Below, one piece after another: positions 53,308 through 63,008 of a stretch of DNA of 64,000 bases (position 1 is the stretch's first letter; each line of letters begins with the position of its first letter). The DNA is from JAIVJM01 sp963816985 (GTDB lineage: Bacteria > Acidobacteriota > Blastocatellia > Pyrinomonadales > Pyrinomonadaceae). The translations under genes and the position numbers were made by a program. The notes under the pieces were generated by a model that saw nothing but the letters and a program-made list of their open reading frames with translations, searched no databases and was not told the DNA's origin. The DNA lies in contig CAWFMF010000004.1 in the NCBI GenBank assembly GCA_963816985.1, forward strand, positions 2,418,001 to 2,482,000. Reading direction: 5' to 3'.

Positions 53308-56300
53308 TTAGAACTGGTAGCGGAGGGCGAACTGCATGACGCGGCCCGCCTTGTTCTCGTTGAGCGGGGTCTGGGTGGCGGTCAGCCTGCCGAAGTCCGC
53401 GCCCGGTTCCGCGCCGAGGAAGGGGTCGCGGGGGAGGCTCAGGTCGGCGTAGGAGTTGCCGTCGAAGCGCTGCGTGTTGGTGACGTTGAAGACCTCCCAG
53501 CGGAGTTGGAGCGAGTGGCCCTCCCAGGGCATCCGGAAGGACTTGCTGAGGCCCGCGTCGAGCGAGATGTAGCCGGGGCCGCGCAGGGTGTTGCGGTCGC
53601 CGACCTCGCCGGGCCGCGCGTTGCGGTAGCTCTGGAAGGCGAAGAGCGGGTCGGCGAAGAGGTTCGGGTCGCCGGTGCGCGTCGGCGAGGCGGCAATCGA
53701 GCGGATGCGGACGCCGTTCGCCTGCGCGTTCCAGTTGGTCGCCCACTGGGCGGCGTCCACCGGCCCGAAGAGGATGGGCAGACCCGAATTCCAGCGGAAG
53801 ACGCCGGAGAGCTGCCACCCGCCGATGAAGGCGTCGGCCACCTTGTTCATCCCGCCCCAGAACTTCTTGTCGCGGCCCAGGGGGATGCCCACGAGCCAGT
53901 TGGCGTTGACGATGTGGCGCACGTCGAAGTCCGAGTCGCCGTAGTTCAGTTCGGGTTCGAGGGCGTTGACGATGAAGGCCGCGCCGTAGCCCGTCGAGTT
54001 CTGGAGGCCCGAAGCGGTGTCGAGCGAGTGCGAGAAGGTGTAGTTGATGTCGAAGGTGATGTCGTTGCGCAGGCGCTGCCGGAGGCTGAACTGCGCCGAG
54101 TTGAAGTTCGAGCGCGCGATGGTCGAGAAGACCGAGAGCGCGCCGTACTGCGGGTGGAAGAAGGTGTTGTTGAAGATCGAGGGGCCGCCGGGGCAGAAGT
54201 TCGTGCCCTGCTCGATGCAGTTGGCCGCGTCGTCCCAGCGGAGCTGGACGAAGGTGTAGTCGGTCGTGTTGAGGCCGCCGACATCGCGCTGCGCGATGCG
54301 GCGGTAGGCCGACTGCGTGGCCGTCAGCGCGACGTTCGAGCCGTTCACGTTGAACGTCCCGGCCAGTCCGGGGAAGAAATGCTCGAAGAACGGTATCTGC
54401 GGGATGCTCGTGATGGGCGTCAGCAGATAGCGGTGGTCAACGAGCTGGTTGATGGCCTGATACCAGGTCATCCCCGACTGCGGGTCGCGGATGTTGTTGA
54501 GGTGCATGATGTCGCGCGAGGCGAGGAGGTTGCGCGCGAAGCGACCGACGTAAGCGGTCTCGAACGAGAGCCCTCGGCCCAGTTCGCGCCCGTATGAGAC
54601 GTTGACGCTGTAGTTGTAGGGCGTCGTCAAAGTGTCGTCCAGAGAAGACTGGATGCGCTGGTCTTCGTTCGCCGACTCGGTCAGAGGGAAGCTGAGCGAC
54701 GGGTTGATGTCGAGGCCCGGCAGGCTCCCGCGCACCGTCTGGCCGACGCCCGCGAAGAGCGGCGCGAGGCGGTCGCTGACGTTGTAGGTGTTGGCCCCGA
54801 TGGTGCTCGTGGACTTGAAGCCGAGCGCGCCCGCGTTGTCGAAGGTCACGGCGAGCTGGCTGCCGATGCGGTCGTAGGTGACGCGGAAGCCGCCGCGGAT
54901 GACGCTTCTGCCGTTGCGCCCGACGAGGTTGCCGAACCAGTTGTCGCCGAAGTCGGGCGACCACGCGACGGCGAGCGACGGCGCGAAGTTGTTCCAGTCC
55001 TGGTCGTAGTAGCCGGGGCGGTCGTTCGCCTTCCCGGCGAGGTCAACTGTGATGAGGTCGTTGAAGGGGACGCCGTTGAACGCCGACTCCTGCCGCTGCT
55101 GGAAGAACTCGCCGAGGCTCTGCGTGGGCTTGACCTGGAAGCCGTTGCGTTCGTAGACGGGCGTGCCGGTGAACCAGCGGACGCCGTAGGAGAGCGTGAG
55201 GTTCGGCCTCCAACGCCAGCTATCCTGAAAGTAGAGTTCGTATTCCTCGGTGGCGAAGGAGCGTTTGATGCCCTCGCCCGGCGCGAGGATGCTGCCGTCG
55301 AGGTCGTAGTTGATGTTCGCGCCGTACTGCGAGAGGCGACCGATGGAGGCGGTCAAAGCGTCGCGGAGGTCGGTGACGAAGCCGTCGTCCACGTCGGGGA
55401 AGATGGGGTCGCCGTTGTCGTCGAAGATCACCACGTCGCCGGAGGCGTCGTACCACGAGGGGTTGGTGATGCTGTTGTCGAAGGAGTTGCCGAACGAAGT
55501 CCGGTTGTTGCGCACGAGCCGGACGTTGCCGCCGAACTGGAAGGCGTGCGCGCCCTTAATCCACGACGCGTCCTCGACGAAGTTGTGGACGGGCGTGACG
55601 CGCGAGAGCGTGCGCGTGAAGCTCAGGGGCGAGTAGACGAAGCGGAAGTTCGTCTGGTTCGCGGTCGAATCGCCCTGCTGCGTGAACGAGGCGCGCGTGA
55701 GGCCGTAGGTGAAGCGGTTGACGAAGCTGTTCGTCGCCGTCCACGTGTGGCCGACGGAGATTCCTTTCGGCTGGCTCCAGAGCGTCAAAGGCGGCGTGTC
55801 GGGGAAGCACTGGACGCGATCCACGGCGCTGCTACAGTCCGAAGCGCCGTAGGTGGCGAGCGTGATGAGGTCGTTCTGGTAGTTGGCCCGCACGAAGAGC
55901 ATCTGGCTCGGCGAGAGGTTCATGTCGAAGCGGGCGATGTAGGTGTTGAGGCTCGACGGCGTGCGGGCGTTGAAGCGGAAGCCGCCCGTGTTGAGGCCGT
56001 CGCCGACGGTCGTGTCGTTGGCCGGGTAGCGGGCCGCCGCCGCCGAGAGCACCGAGAGCGCCGCCGGGTTAAAGCCGGGGCTCAGGCCGCCGTTGGCCGC
56101 CGCGTAGAGGCCGTTGGCCTCGGCGGTCGTCAGGCAGGAGACGCCGGCGGGCGTGCCGGCGGGACAGCCGGCGTCGCTCGCGCCGCTCGCCGTGCGGTAG
56201 CGGACGATACCCTGTCCGAGCGTCGCCAGCGGCACTTCGCGGACGACCGTCGTGCCCGTCGCCTCGCGGAAGCCCTCGTAGTTGAAGAAGAAGAAGGCTC

Positions 56301-57201
56301 GGTCTTGCTTGATGGGGCCGCCGACCGCGCCGCCGAAGATGTTGCGCAGGAGCTGCGGGCGCTCGACCCCGGCCTTGTTGTTGAACCAGTCGTTGGCGCT
56401 CGTCACCGTGTTGCGGTGGTACTCGTAGAGCGAGCCGTGGTACTGGTTCGTCCCCGACTTGGTGACGAGCGAGACCTGCGCGCCGGAGGAGCGGCCCTGA
56501 TCGGCGTTCGGGTTGGTCGTCGTCACGCGGAACTCCTGAAGCGAGTCGGGCGTCGAGCGCAGGACGCTGGCGAACGCCTCGCCGGAGACGATGTCGAGCC
56601 CGGCCTGCTGCTCGTTAACGTCCACGCCGTCCAGAGTGATGTTGGCCTGATCGGCGCGACCGCCGTTGACATAGCCCGCGCGCGTCACGCCCGTCTGGAG
56701 CGAGAGCAGCCCGACGACGTTGCGCGCGTTGAGCGGCAACTGCTGGATGCGCCGCTCCTCGAAGGCCACGCCTTTCGAGGCGTCGGTCGTGTTGAGCCCC
56801 GCATCGGCGGTGCCGGAGGTGACGGTCACGGACTCGGACGAGAGCCCGACTTCGAGCTGGACGCCGACCTCGACGGGCGTGTCAACGAGCGCGCGCACCT
56901 CCGAGACGACGGCCTTCTTGAAGCCGCCGCTCTCGACCTCGACGCGGTACTGGTCGGGCGGGACGGCGTTGAAGACGAAGCCGCCCTCCTCGTTCGTCGT
57001 CTGCGTGCGCGAGAAGTTCTTCTCCGTGTTCGTGAGCGTCACGGTCGCGCCCGCGACGACGTTGCCCTGCGGGTCCTTCACCGTCCCGCGGACGGTAGAC
57101 CTGCCGGACTGCGCGAGCGCGCTGCCGCAGAGAAGCAAGGGGAGCATGAGGGCGCACACGAGCAACTTGAGCGCGCCGGCTGACGGAATCTCTCTTTTCA
57201 T
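53308..57201 (-). CDS. Large TonB-dependent receptor with carboxypeptidase-regulatory-like domain
   Basis: A 1297-residue intact outer-membrane receptor. A signal peptide ('LLVCALMLPLLLCGSALAQ') is followed by a CarboxypepD_reg-like domain ('VRGTVKDPQGNVVAGATVTL', 'VPPDQYRVEVESGGFKKAVV') and a plug ('RNVVGLLSLQTGVTRAGYVN', 'ADQANITLDGVDVNEQQAGL'). A long beta-barrel ends with 'QFALRYQF', a typical terminal aromatic. It imports an unknown substrate with TonB energy. The ATG at 57201 has GGAGG 5 nt upstream. No linked SusD-like gene or regulator was seen. Unlike the receptor at 32194 it shows no frame break. Confidence 0.93.
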   Translation of the reverse strand: MKREIPSAGALKLLVCALMLPLLLCGSALAQSGRSTVRGTVKDPQGNVVAGATVTLTNTEKNFSRTQTTNEEGGFVFNAVPPDQYRVEVESGGFKKAVVSEVRALVDTPVEVGVQLEVGLSSESVTVTSGTADAGLNTTDASKGVAFEERRIQQLPLNARNVVGLLSLQTGVTRAGYVNGGRADQANITLDGVDVNEQQAGLDIVSGEAFASVLRSTPDSLQEFRVTTTNPNADQGRSSGAQVSLVTKSGTNQYHGSLYEYHRNTVTSANDWFNNKAGVERPQLLRNIFGGAVGGPIKQDRAFFFFNYEGFREATGTTVVREVPLATLGQGIVRYRTASGASDAGCPAGTPAGVSCLTTAEANGLYAAANGGLSPGFNPAALSVLSAAAARYPANDTTVGDGLNTGGFRFNARTPSSLNTYIARFDMNLSPSQMLFVRANYQNDLITLATYGASDCSSAVDRVQCFPDTPPLTLWSQPKGISVGHTWTATNSFVNRFTYGLTRASFTQQGDSTANQTNFRFVYSPLSFTRTLSRVTPVHNFVEDASWIKGAHAFQFGGNVRLVRNNRTSFGNSFDNSITNPSWYDASGDVVIFDDNGDPIFPDVDDGFVTDLRDALTASIGRLSQYGANINYDLDGSILAPGEGIKRSFATEEYELYFQDSWRWRPNLTLSYGVRWFTGTPVYERNGFQVKPTQSLGEFFQQRQESAFNGVPFNDLITVDLAGKANDRPGYYDQDWNNFAPSLAVAWSPDFGDNWFGNLVGRNGRSVIRGGFRVTYDRIGSQLAVTFDNAGALGFKSTSTIGANTYNVSDRLAPLFAGVGQTVRGSLPGLDINPSLSFPLTESANEDQRIQSSLDDTLTTPYNYSVNVSYGRELGRGLSFETAYVGRFARNLLASRDIMHLNNIRDPQSGMTWYQAINQLVDHRYLLTPITSIPQIPFFEHFFPGLAGTFNVNGSNVALTATQSAYRRIAQRDVGGLNTTDYTFVQLRWDDAANCIEQGTNFCPGGPSIFNNTFFHPQYGALSVFSTIARSNFNSAQFSLRQRLRNDITFDINYTFSHSLDTASGLQNSTGYGAAFIVNALEPELNYGDSDFDVRHIVNANWLVGIPLGRDKKFWGGMNKVADAFIGGWQLSGVFRWNSGLPILFGPVDAAQWATNWNAQANGVRIRSIAASPTRTGDPNLFADPLFAFQSYRNARPGEVGDRNTLRGPGYISLDAGLSKSFRMPWEGHSLQLRWEVFNVTNTQRFDGNSYADLSLPRDPFLGAEPGADFGRLTATQTPLNENKAGRVMQFALRYQF

Positions 57202-57619
57202 CGCTTCCTCCAGATGGTCAACGGTTGAAGGATTTATGCGGCCCCGAAGCCGTGCGCGCCAAAACGCGCCTCCGGCCCGGAGGTTCGTGCGAGGTGTTTT
57301 TTCGAGACCGTGGCCCGCAATCGAGGGCCGGGGCGAACTAAATTTAAGGCGTGAATGAATGAAAGGAGCGACTAACCCGCTTGAGAGATTAAGCCCGCTG
57401 GTAGAGATTCAAAAATGAGGACGGGCAAACGGCGTTCCGCCCGTGGGGCTTGGCCATGACGAACGGTTTCGGCCAGTCAAACGAGCCTTCGGGCCGAACC
57501 GAGAGGAGGAAAAGAGGGCGAAAACTATACGAAAATTTGAAGCGGGCGATGAGATTTTGGATTTAACGCCGGGCGCTCCGGCGCTCGTCCCGCCCGTCGG
57601 AGAGGGAGCCTCGGCGCGT
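57202..57619. other. Intergenic gap with no recognised feature
   Basis: About 420 bp between the TonB receptor start and the ribA stop. There are short palindromic words (CGCGCCTCCGGCCCGGAGG, CCGGGCGCTCCGGCG) but none of the repeat families seen elsewhere, and no convincing ORF. Confidence 0.6.
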
Positions 57620-58267
57620 TCAGCCGACGCCTTCGAGGAGGTGGCCCATCTTCTCCTTCTTCGTGCGCATGTATTGGGCCGCCGACTCGCCCGACTCGAC
57701 TTCGAGCGCCACGCGCTCCACGACGCGCAGGCCCGCCTCTTCGAGCGCGCGCAGCTTCAAGGGGTTGTTCGACATCAAACGCACCTGACACAAGCCCAAA
57801 TCGAAGAGCACCTCGGCGCACTGCCGGTACTCGCGCAGGTCAACGGCGAGGCCGAGCCGCTCGTTGGCCTCCACGGTGTCGGCCCCCTCGTCCTGCAAGG
57901 CGTAGGCGCGAATCTTATTGATGATGCCGATGCCGCGCCCCTCTTGCAGTTGATAGACGACGGCCCCGCGCCCCTCCGATTCAATCAGCTCCATCGCGCG
58001 GCGGAGCTGCCGCCCGCAGTCGCACTTCGTCGAGCCGAACACGTCGCCCGTCAGGCACTGCGAGTGGATGCGCACCAGCGTCGGGAGGTCGGCCCGCAAC
58101 TCGCCCTTGTAGATGACGACGAACTCCTCGTCGCTCACGAGCGAGCGATACCCGGCGATGTAGAACTCGCCGATTTCGGTCGGCAGCCTCGCCGCCGACA
58201 CGCGCTCGACCGTCAGCGCCTGCTTCGACCACGGGCAATCCAATGTGGCTTCTTCCGGCAAAATCAA
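57620..58267 (-). CDS. ribA: GTP cyclohydrolase II
   Basis: A 215-residue RibA-type enzyme opening GTP to diaminohydroxyribosylaminopyrimidine phosphate, the first riboflavin step. Zinc-binding cysteines are in 'HSQCLTGDVFGSTKCDCGRQ'. Other motifs are 'VYQLQEGRGIGIINKIRAYA', 'ANERLGLAVDLREY' and 'VRLMSNNPLKLRALEEAGL'. It is the single-domain form, not fused to a DHBP synthase (RibB). It is monocistronic in the window. A plus-strand mirrored repeat lies upstream. Confidence 0.95.
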   Translation of the reverse strand: MILPEEATLDCPWSKQALTVERVSAARLPTEIGEFYIAGYRSLVSDEEFVVIYKGELRADLPTLVRIHSQCLTGDVFGSTKCDCGRQLRRAMELIESEGRGAVVYQLQEGRGIGIINKIRAYALQDEGADTVEANERLGLAVDLREYRQCAEVLFDLGLCQVRLMSNNPLKLRALEEAGLRVVERVALEVESGESAAQYMRTKKEKMGHLLEGVG

Positions 58268-58330
58268 AAACTCCTCCTGTCGTGCCCTCGATTATAGGAG
58301 CAACCACTCGCACCCGACAAGGTACGGGGC

Positions 58331-58437
58331 AGAAGCCCGACCGTGAGGGAGGGCGTACTCAGGGATGAAGGATGAAAGAAGACCGTTTTTATTCACCCCT
58401 CATCCCTCATCCCTCATCCCTCATCCTTTATTCATTG
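58331..58437. repeat. Heptamer-type inverted repeat (CCCTCAT units) with CCCGACCGTGAGGGAG word
   Basis: AGGGATGAAGGATGAAAGAA is mirrored by four tandem CCCTCAT units and CATCCTTTATTCAT. Just before it is a copy of the outer-arm word of nested element C (CCCGACCGTGAGGGAGGGCG). Confidence 0.85.
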
Positions 58438-58527
58438 CCGCCTGCGCCCGCGCGCGTTAAGATGCGGCCAACGCGTGAGGCTTGACCCCTCAAGCCTTCT
58501 GCCCCGCGTTTCCGATGTGCCCCAAAA

Positions 58528-59511
58528 ATGAGTCGAGAGTCGGGCGACAACTTTGAGATCACCGCCCCGCGGCGCGCGCCGTCGGCGGACGAGCGCGAAC
58601 GCCACCCCGCGCTCGTCTTCCTGCGCGGCGAGCTGATTGCCGCCCCCATCCCGCTCGACCGCGACGAGGTGACGCTGGGGCGCGCGCTCGAAGCCGACGT
58701 GCGCGTCAACGACGCGCGGGCCTCGCGCATGCACGCGCGCATTGACGTGCTGCGCGACGCCGAGACGGGGCAGCGGCGCTTCCGCATCACCGACCTCGGC
58801 TCGACCAACGGCACGTACCTCAACGGTCGGCCCGTCGCGCAAGCCGACCTCGAAGACGGCGACAAGCTCACCATCGGCGAGCAGCTCCTCCGCTTCGACC
58901 TCCTCGACGACATAGACCGCGAGTTCCAACGTCAGATTCACCGCCTGCTCGCGCACGACGAGCTGACCGGACTCTTGACGAGCAAGTCTTTCTTCTCCGA
59001 GCTGCGGCGCGAGGCGGCGCGGGCCGAGAGCGAAGGCCGACCTTTTTGCGTCCTGATGATGGACCTCGACCACTTCAAGGCCGTCAACGACACGCACGGC
59101 CACCTCGTCGGCAGCCAGACGCTCGAAGAGGTCGGCGCGATCATCACGCGCGCGCTGCGCGCCGGTGACGTGGCGGCCCGCTTCGGCGGCGAGGAGTTCG
59201 CGGCCTTCCTCCTCAACGCCGACTGCGCGCAGGGGCTCGTCGCCGCCGAGCGCGTGCGCGCCGGGATTGAGGAGCACCTCTTCTCCGCCGTGCGGCGCGG
59301 CTCGACCGCCGACACGGGGTTGACGCTGAAACTCACCATCAGCCTCGGCGTCGCCTCGTACCCGGACGACGCGCGCGACCCCATCGAGTTGATTGAGCTG
59401 GCCGACACGGCGCTCTACCGCGCGAAGAATCTGGGGCGCAACCGCGTCGTCGCCTACTGCGTCGCGCCGCCGGAGATGAGACAGAGTGATCCCTCAGCAG
59501 GCCCTCGATAA
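58528..59511 (+). CDS. FHA-domain diguanylate cyclase
   Basis: A 327-residue cytoplasmic protein. Residues 28-125 form an FHA phosphothreonine-binding domain ('VTLGRALEADVRVNDARASR', 'ITDLGSTNGTYLNGRPV'). Residues 140-315 form a GGDEF domain with an intact active site 'RFGGEEFAAFLL' (about residue 218). The product-binding I-site RxxD ('RAGD') lies five residues before it, so it is probably active and feedback-inhibited. It makes c-di-GMP, with activity probably tied to Ser/Thr phosphorylation through the FHA domain. No kinase is adjacent. Confidence 0.93.
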   Translation: MSRESGDNFEITAPRRAPSADERERHPALVFLRGELIAAPIPLDRDEVTLGRALEADVRVNDARASRMHARIDVLRDAETGQRRFRITDLGSTNGTYLNGRPVAQADLEDGDKLTIGEQLLRFDLLDDIDREFQRQIHRLLAHDELTGLLTSKSFFSELRREAARAESEGRPFCVLMMDLDHFKAVNDTHGHLVGSQTLEEVGAIITRALRAGDVAARFGGEEFAAFLLNADCAQGLVAAERVRAGIEEHLFSAVRRGSTADTGLTLKLTISLGVASYPDDARDPIELIELADTALYRAKNLGRNRVVAYCVAPPEMRQSDPSAGPR

Positions 59512-59968
59512 TAGATATTGCGCCGCGCATACCTCCGTGCTAGACTCCAGCCCGTCCATTAGAGCTTCCGTTATACTTCCTCAAAAGCGGGTTATATTTT
59601 CCGTATGCCGTAGCGCGCAAGCGGTTCCCTCAATGAACTCTTGCGCTTCATTCTTCTCGTATCCTCGAATCACATGCACGGGCGGGCAGTAAGTCTCTGG
59701 GGAGAGCTGTCACGCAGGTCGTCACGGCTGAAGTATGCGACGCTCCCTCCATCGCGTCTGACCTTGACTCAAACGGAGACCGGACAGAAATCTCAGCGAC
59801 GGCGACCGTCTACACACTCGTTGCTCTCTAGTAAGGACACGCCGCCGGAGACCTCTGGGCCGTCACCTTTCCTGAAGAAGAACATGCGGTCAGCGCTTCT
59901 CTGACGCTCCGGCTCCGTGCCGGGGCAGGCGTTCACACCCTCAGCCTTACTCAGAAGGAGAAGAATCC
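59512..59968. other. Intergenic gap, possible decayed coding remnant
   Basis: No intact gene. One plus-strand frame reads protein-like stretches ('VTAEVCDAPSIASDLDSNGD', 'SASLTLRLRAGAGVHTLSLT') interrupted by TAG and TAA at about 59830. It may be the remnant of a gene or chance. The leader of the next gene carries a good Shine-Dalgarno at its end. Confidence 0.3.
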
Positions 59969-60271
59969 ATGTCAAGCTCAAATCAATCGTCCGGCGGCGC
60001 GGGCTCCGGCGGCGCGTCCCCGACTTGGGACACCATCAAGACCTACTTCCGTCCGACCGACGTGACCCACATGAAGAGTGTGAGCAAGGGGAGCATTGAC
60101 CTCTCGAACTGCGCGAGCGTGGCGGCCAATGCGCAGGACATCTACAACATGGTCTGCACCGACCCGAACAACCCGGACTGCCAGGGCTCGATGCCGCCCG
60201 ACCAGAACTGGACGGAAGAGCAGCAGCAGAACTTCCTCGCGTGGATGAAGGCCGGCTCGCCCTGCTCGTAG
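59969..60271 (+). CDS. Small protein of unknown function, cassette gene 1
   Basis: A 100-residue protein with AAGGAG at 8-nt spacing. A Ser/Gly-rich start is followed by 'TWDTIKTYFRPTDVTHMKSV', 'DLSNCASVAANAQDIYNMVC', 'SMPPDQNWTEEQQQNFLAWM' and 'KAGSPCS'. There is no signal peptide. It shares the FRP-DV-M start, the MPP/MPD motif, W-x-x-x-Q/N and F-x-x-WM end with cassette gene 3, so the two look like distant paralogs. It may be a small partner or metal/haem-related protein. The function is unknown. Confidence 0.75.
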   Translation: MSSSNQSSGGAGSGGASPTWDTIKTYFRPTDVTHMKSVSKGSIDLSNCASVAANAQDIYNMVCTDPNNPDCQGSMPPDQNWTEEQQQNFLAWMKAGSPCS

Positions 60272-60296
60272 CGGCGGCCCGCCGGAGGGGGCAAGG

Positions 60297-60692
60297 ATGC
60301 GGGAGCGCATGGTCGCTTTGAGGCCGGTCAACAACAGGCTCGTGAACCTCACGGGGCACGTCGCCTCGTTCGTCCACTTCTCCGGCAAGCTGCTCGAAAT
60401 CCAGTTCGACCCGACCGCCGTCGGGCGCGAGCCCTTCTGCCTCCGGCTCGGCGGCGTCCTGCGCTTCGTTGACAGCGGCTTAATTTCACAGCCGCTCACG
60501 ACCGGGCTCGTGTGGGACATTGACGGGCGCTACGGGCGCGCGCACGCCCTCCCGGTGAAACGGAAGAGTTACAGCGGGTTGGTCGAGCTGATTATTGACT
60601 ATCAGGCCGAAGTGCAGGCCCACCGGCGTTTCCAGGCCGTGGCGAGTTCGGCCACGGCCTGGGACGGCACGCTCGCGCAAGCACCCGCCTGA
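60297..60692 (+). CDS. Protein of unknown function, cassette gene 2
   Basis: A 131-residue protein beginning 26 bp after gene 1, with GGAGG upstream. No signal peptide or membrane helix. Beta-rich segments are seen ('LVNLTGHVASFVHFSGKLLE', 'PFCLRLGGVLRFVDSGLIS', 'SGLVELIIDYQAEVQAHRRF'). No family recognised. Spacing implies co-transcription with gene 1. Confidence 0.65.
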   Translation: MRERMVALRPVNNRLVNLTGHVASFVHFSGKLLEIQFDPTAVGREPFCLRLGGVLRFVDSGLISQPLTTGLVWDIDGRYGRAHALPVKRKSYSGLVELIIDYQAEVQAHRRFQAVASSATAWDGTLAQAPA

Positions 60693-60843
60693 CGCGAGGC
60701 AGGCCGTCTCCGGTCGGGCTGCTCGCCCGCCCCGACGAACGCGCCTTGCGGCCCGCCGCTCATTCGAGCAACTCAACCTCGACCGGGCGCACGCACGCCG
60801 CGCCCGGTCTCTCCTGCCCACAGTGATAAGAGGAGAAACATCC

Positions 60844-61236
60844 ATGTCCGACCCTAACGTAGACACCCCCGCCGACGACCTGCCGCCGACCCCGGAAACG
60901 CCCGTGGACTGCGGCCAGACGCTCGCGTCCGGCGTCACCGTTACTTTCAACCAGCACATCGTGCCGCTGTTCAGGCCGATGGACGTGCAATGCATGAGAA
61001 ATCCGCAGTTCGGCCCGAACTTTGACAGACCAGTCCTCCTTTTGAATTACGGCTGGATGAGCGACCCGACGGGCAACGCCAAGTACACCGATCACGCCAA
61101 CGCCAACAACGTGCTTGACCACCTCACGGGCGATGTCCCGCCGAGGATGCCGGACGGCGGCCCGTTCTGGTCGGACAACTGCATCCAGTTGTTCAGGCAG
61201 TGGATGGCCGACGGATACCTGCAAGGGTCGCCGTGA
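60844..61236 (+). CDS. Small protein of unknown function, cassette gene 3
   Basis: A 130-residue protein with a strong Shine-Dalgarno (GAGGAG, 8-nt spacing). The N-terminus is acidic and Pro/Thr-rich, followed by 'FNQHIVPLFRPMDVQCMRNP', 'VLLLNYGWMSDPTGNAKYT', 'PPRMPDGGPFWSDNCIQLFR' and 'QWMADGYLQGSP'. The pattern parallels gene 1 (FRP-DV, MPP/MPD, W, F-x-x-WM). There is no signal peptide. It is distinct in sequence but apparently of the same fold. Not recognised. Confidence 0.75.
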   Translation: MSDPNVDTPADDLPPTPETPVDCGQTLASGVTVTFNQHIVPLFRPMDVQCMRNPQFGPNFDRPVLLLNYGWMSDPTGNAKYTDHANANNVLDHLTGDVPPRMPDGGPFWSDNCIQLFRQWMADGYLQGSP

Positions 61237-61361
61237 GGCCAAACGCTCCCGCTCGATTCCGAGCCATGCCGCGCGGCTGAGACGTTCGCGCGGGGAGGCG
61301 ACACGCCAGACAACTCCCTCACCGGGGAGAGACTCTGCACCGCAGAGTGGAAGGAGACGCC

Positions 61362-62969
61362 ATGCGATACCCGTCCAGGAAGTTTGTGGCCATCACCCTG
61401 TTCCTTTGTGTCGTGTTCAGCGTGACGGCCCTCCGCCGTTACGGCGCGTCCGGGCTCGCGGCGGCGACCCCGGCGCAAACCCACCCGATGCCGTCGGTCA
61501 ACGCTGTAATGCCGTTCATCGTCCCGAACGCCAACCTCATCCCGAATGGCGGGCCGAACCTGCAAGACTTCGACTACTTCTCCTGGCAGTCGTTCATCGC
61601 GATGAACTGGCCCGCCAAGCTCTTCGACGAGAACGGGAAGCCTTTGCGTGGGGTTCCTGACCTGACCAAGACGCTCGGCGACCCCGGGCCGCGCGTGTGG
61701 GAGACCTGGAAGGCCGACTTCGAGCTGTTCCAGGCCGGAGGCAAACCGCCCTCCGACTGGGCTTCGTTCGATGTCGCGAACCCGTGCCCCAACCCGACGC
61801 CCACGCCCGCCGCACGCAGAGGAGCCAGCCGGGCCGCGCCCCAGACCGCCGGCAAACTCCTGCCGCTGATAGCGAAGGGCGACTCGATCATCCCCGGCGG
61901 GGTCAATCAGGCGATGGGCGGGCCGCTCACCGCGCAGCAGAGGATTGACGGCAAGCTGTCTTACGTGCGCTACGAGATTCGCGTCAACGAGACGCAGTAC
62001 AACGAAACCAAGAACGGCAAGTGGTATTTGAGGAGCGGCCTGCCCAACTACCCGAAGCCGGCCATCAGCTTTTCGTCAAGCACCCTCAACACGACCACCG
62101 GGCAGGGGACTTACGGGGCCATCGAGCTCAAGGCAGCGTGGCGGCTGATGACCCCCGCCGAGATGAGCAACCCGGCCATCACGAGCCGCTACTACATCAC
62201 GCAGGCGACGGTCGTTGATCCGAACACCGGGCAGTGCAGCGCGACGATGGTGCCGGTCGGGTTGGTCGGCTTCCACATCGGACACAAGTCGTCGCCGTTC
62301 ACGGCGTGGGTCTGGTCAACCTTCGAGCACGTGGATAACGTGCCCTGCACGGCGGGCGAAGCTGACAGTGGAGACCCGAGGTGCGCGAAGCCCGTGCTGA
62401 CGAGCGCGGCCCCGACGCCGACCCCCATGCCCGCGCCGACGCCGCCGGGGGGCTACTCCTTCAACAACGGCCTGTTTGACAAGATTGCCGCCCAGAACGG
62501 CTTCTCCCCGGCGGCTGCGGCCTTCCCTTTCAACCCGAAGAAGCCGCCCTTCAGGCCCGTCCAGGTGATTCGCTTCAACGAACTGCGCGGCGACATCATC
62601 TCGATGAATAACTTCGTCAGGGCGCTTCAAGGGGTGCAGGGCTCGCCGTGGCAGTTCTACAAACTGATAGCCAACCAATGGTCAACGAACAACATTGACC
62701 CGAACACCGGCAAACCCATCCCCATCGTCGTTAACGACCCGACGGGCTCGGACGACCTCTACCCGCAAGGGTCAGGCAACCCGTTCCCGCTAGACAGCGT
62801 GGCGAACATCACGATGGAGACCTACTATCAAGTGCAGAGCGCCGCGCCCTTCAAGAACTTCGGCACCAGTTGCGTCCACTGCCACTATCAGGCGGCGCAG
62901 ACCGACTTCAGTTGGGTCACCGCCGACATGGCTTTCCCCAGAAATCCGGGGACAAGCAACACACAGTGA
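61362..62969 (+). CDS. Membrane-anchored protein with one CxxCH haem-binding motif, cassette gene 4
   Basis: About 535 residues. An N-terminal hydrophobic segment ('FVAITLFLCVVFSVTAL') anchors or exports it. The body contains 'LQDFDYFSWQSFIAMNWPAK', 'DGKLSYVRYEIRVNETQYNE', 'WRLMTPAEMSNPAITSRYYI', 'GFHIGHKSSPFTAWVWSTFE' and a Pro-rich insert. Near the C-terminus a single CVHCH (CxxCH) motif suggests a covalent haem, as in c-type cytochromes. The start at 61362 has AAGGAG 5 nt upstream. It may be a periplasmic redox protein working with the small cassette genes. The family is not recognised. Confidence 0.78.
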   Translation: MRYPSRKFVAITLFLCVVFSVTALRRYGASGLAAATPAQTHPMPSVNAVMPFIVPNANLIPNGGPNLQDFDYFSWQSFIAMNWPAKLFDENGKPLRGVPDLTKTLGDPGPRVWETWKADFELFQAGGKPPSDWASFDVANPCPNPTPTPAARRGASRAAPQTAGKLLPLIAKGDSIIPGGVNQAMGGPLTAQQRIDGKLSYVRYEIRVNETQYNETKNGKWYLRSGLPNYPKPAISFSSSTLNTTTGQGTYGAIELKAAWRLMTPAEMSNPAITSRYYITQATVVDPNTGQCSATMVPVGLVGFHIGHKSSPFTAWVWSTFEHVDNVPCTAGEADSGDPRCAKPVLTSAAPTPTPMPAPTPPGGYSFNNGLFDKIAAQNGFSPAAAAFPFNPKKPPFRPVQVIRFNELRGDIISMNNFVRALQGVQGSPWQFYKLIANQWSTNNIDPNTGKPIPIVVNDPTGSDDLYPQGSGNPFPLDSVANITMETYYQVQSAAPFKNFGTSCVHCHYQAAQTDFSWVTADMAFPRNPGTSNTQ

Positions 62970-63008
62970 GCCGCCTGAGACCGGCGACGCCCACCGCCTG
63001 ACGCACGC

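Noticed and set aside
59512..59968. tRNA or small RNA in the gap before the cassette
   Set aside because: No T-loop GTTCGAATC-type sequence or cloverleaf pairing was found.
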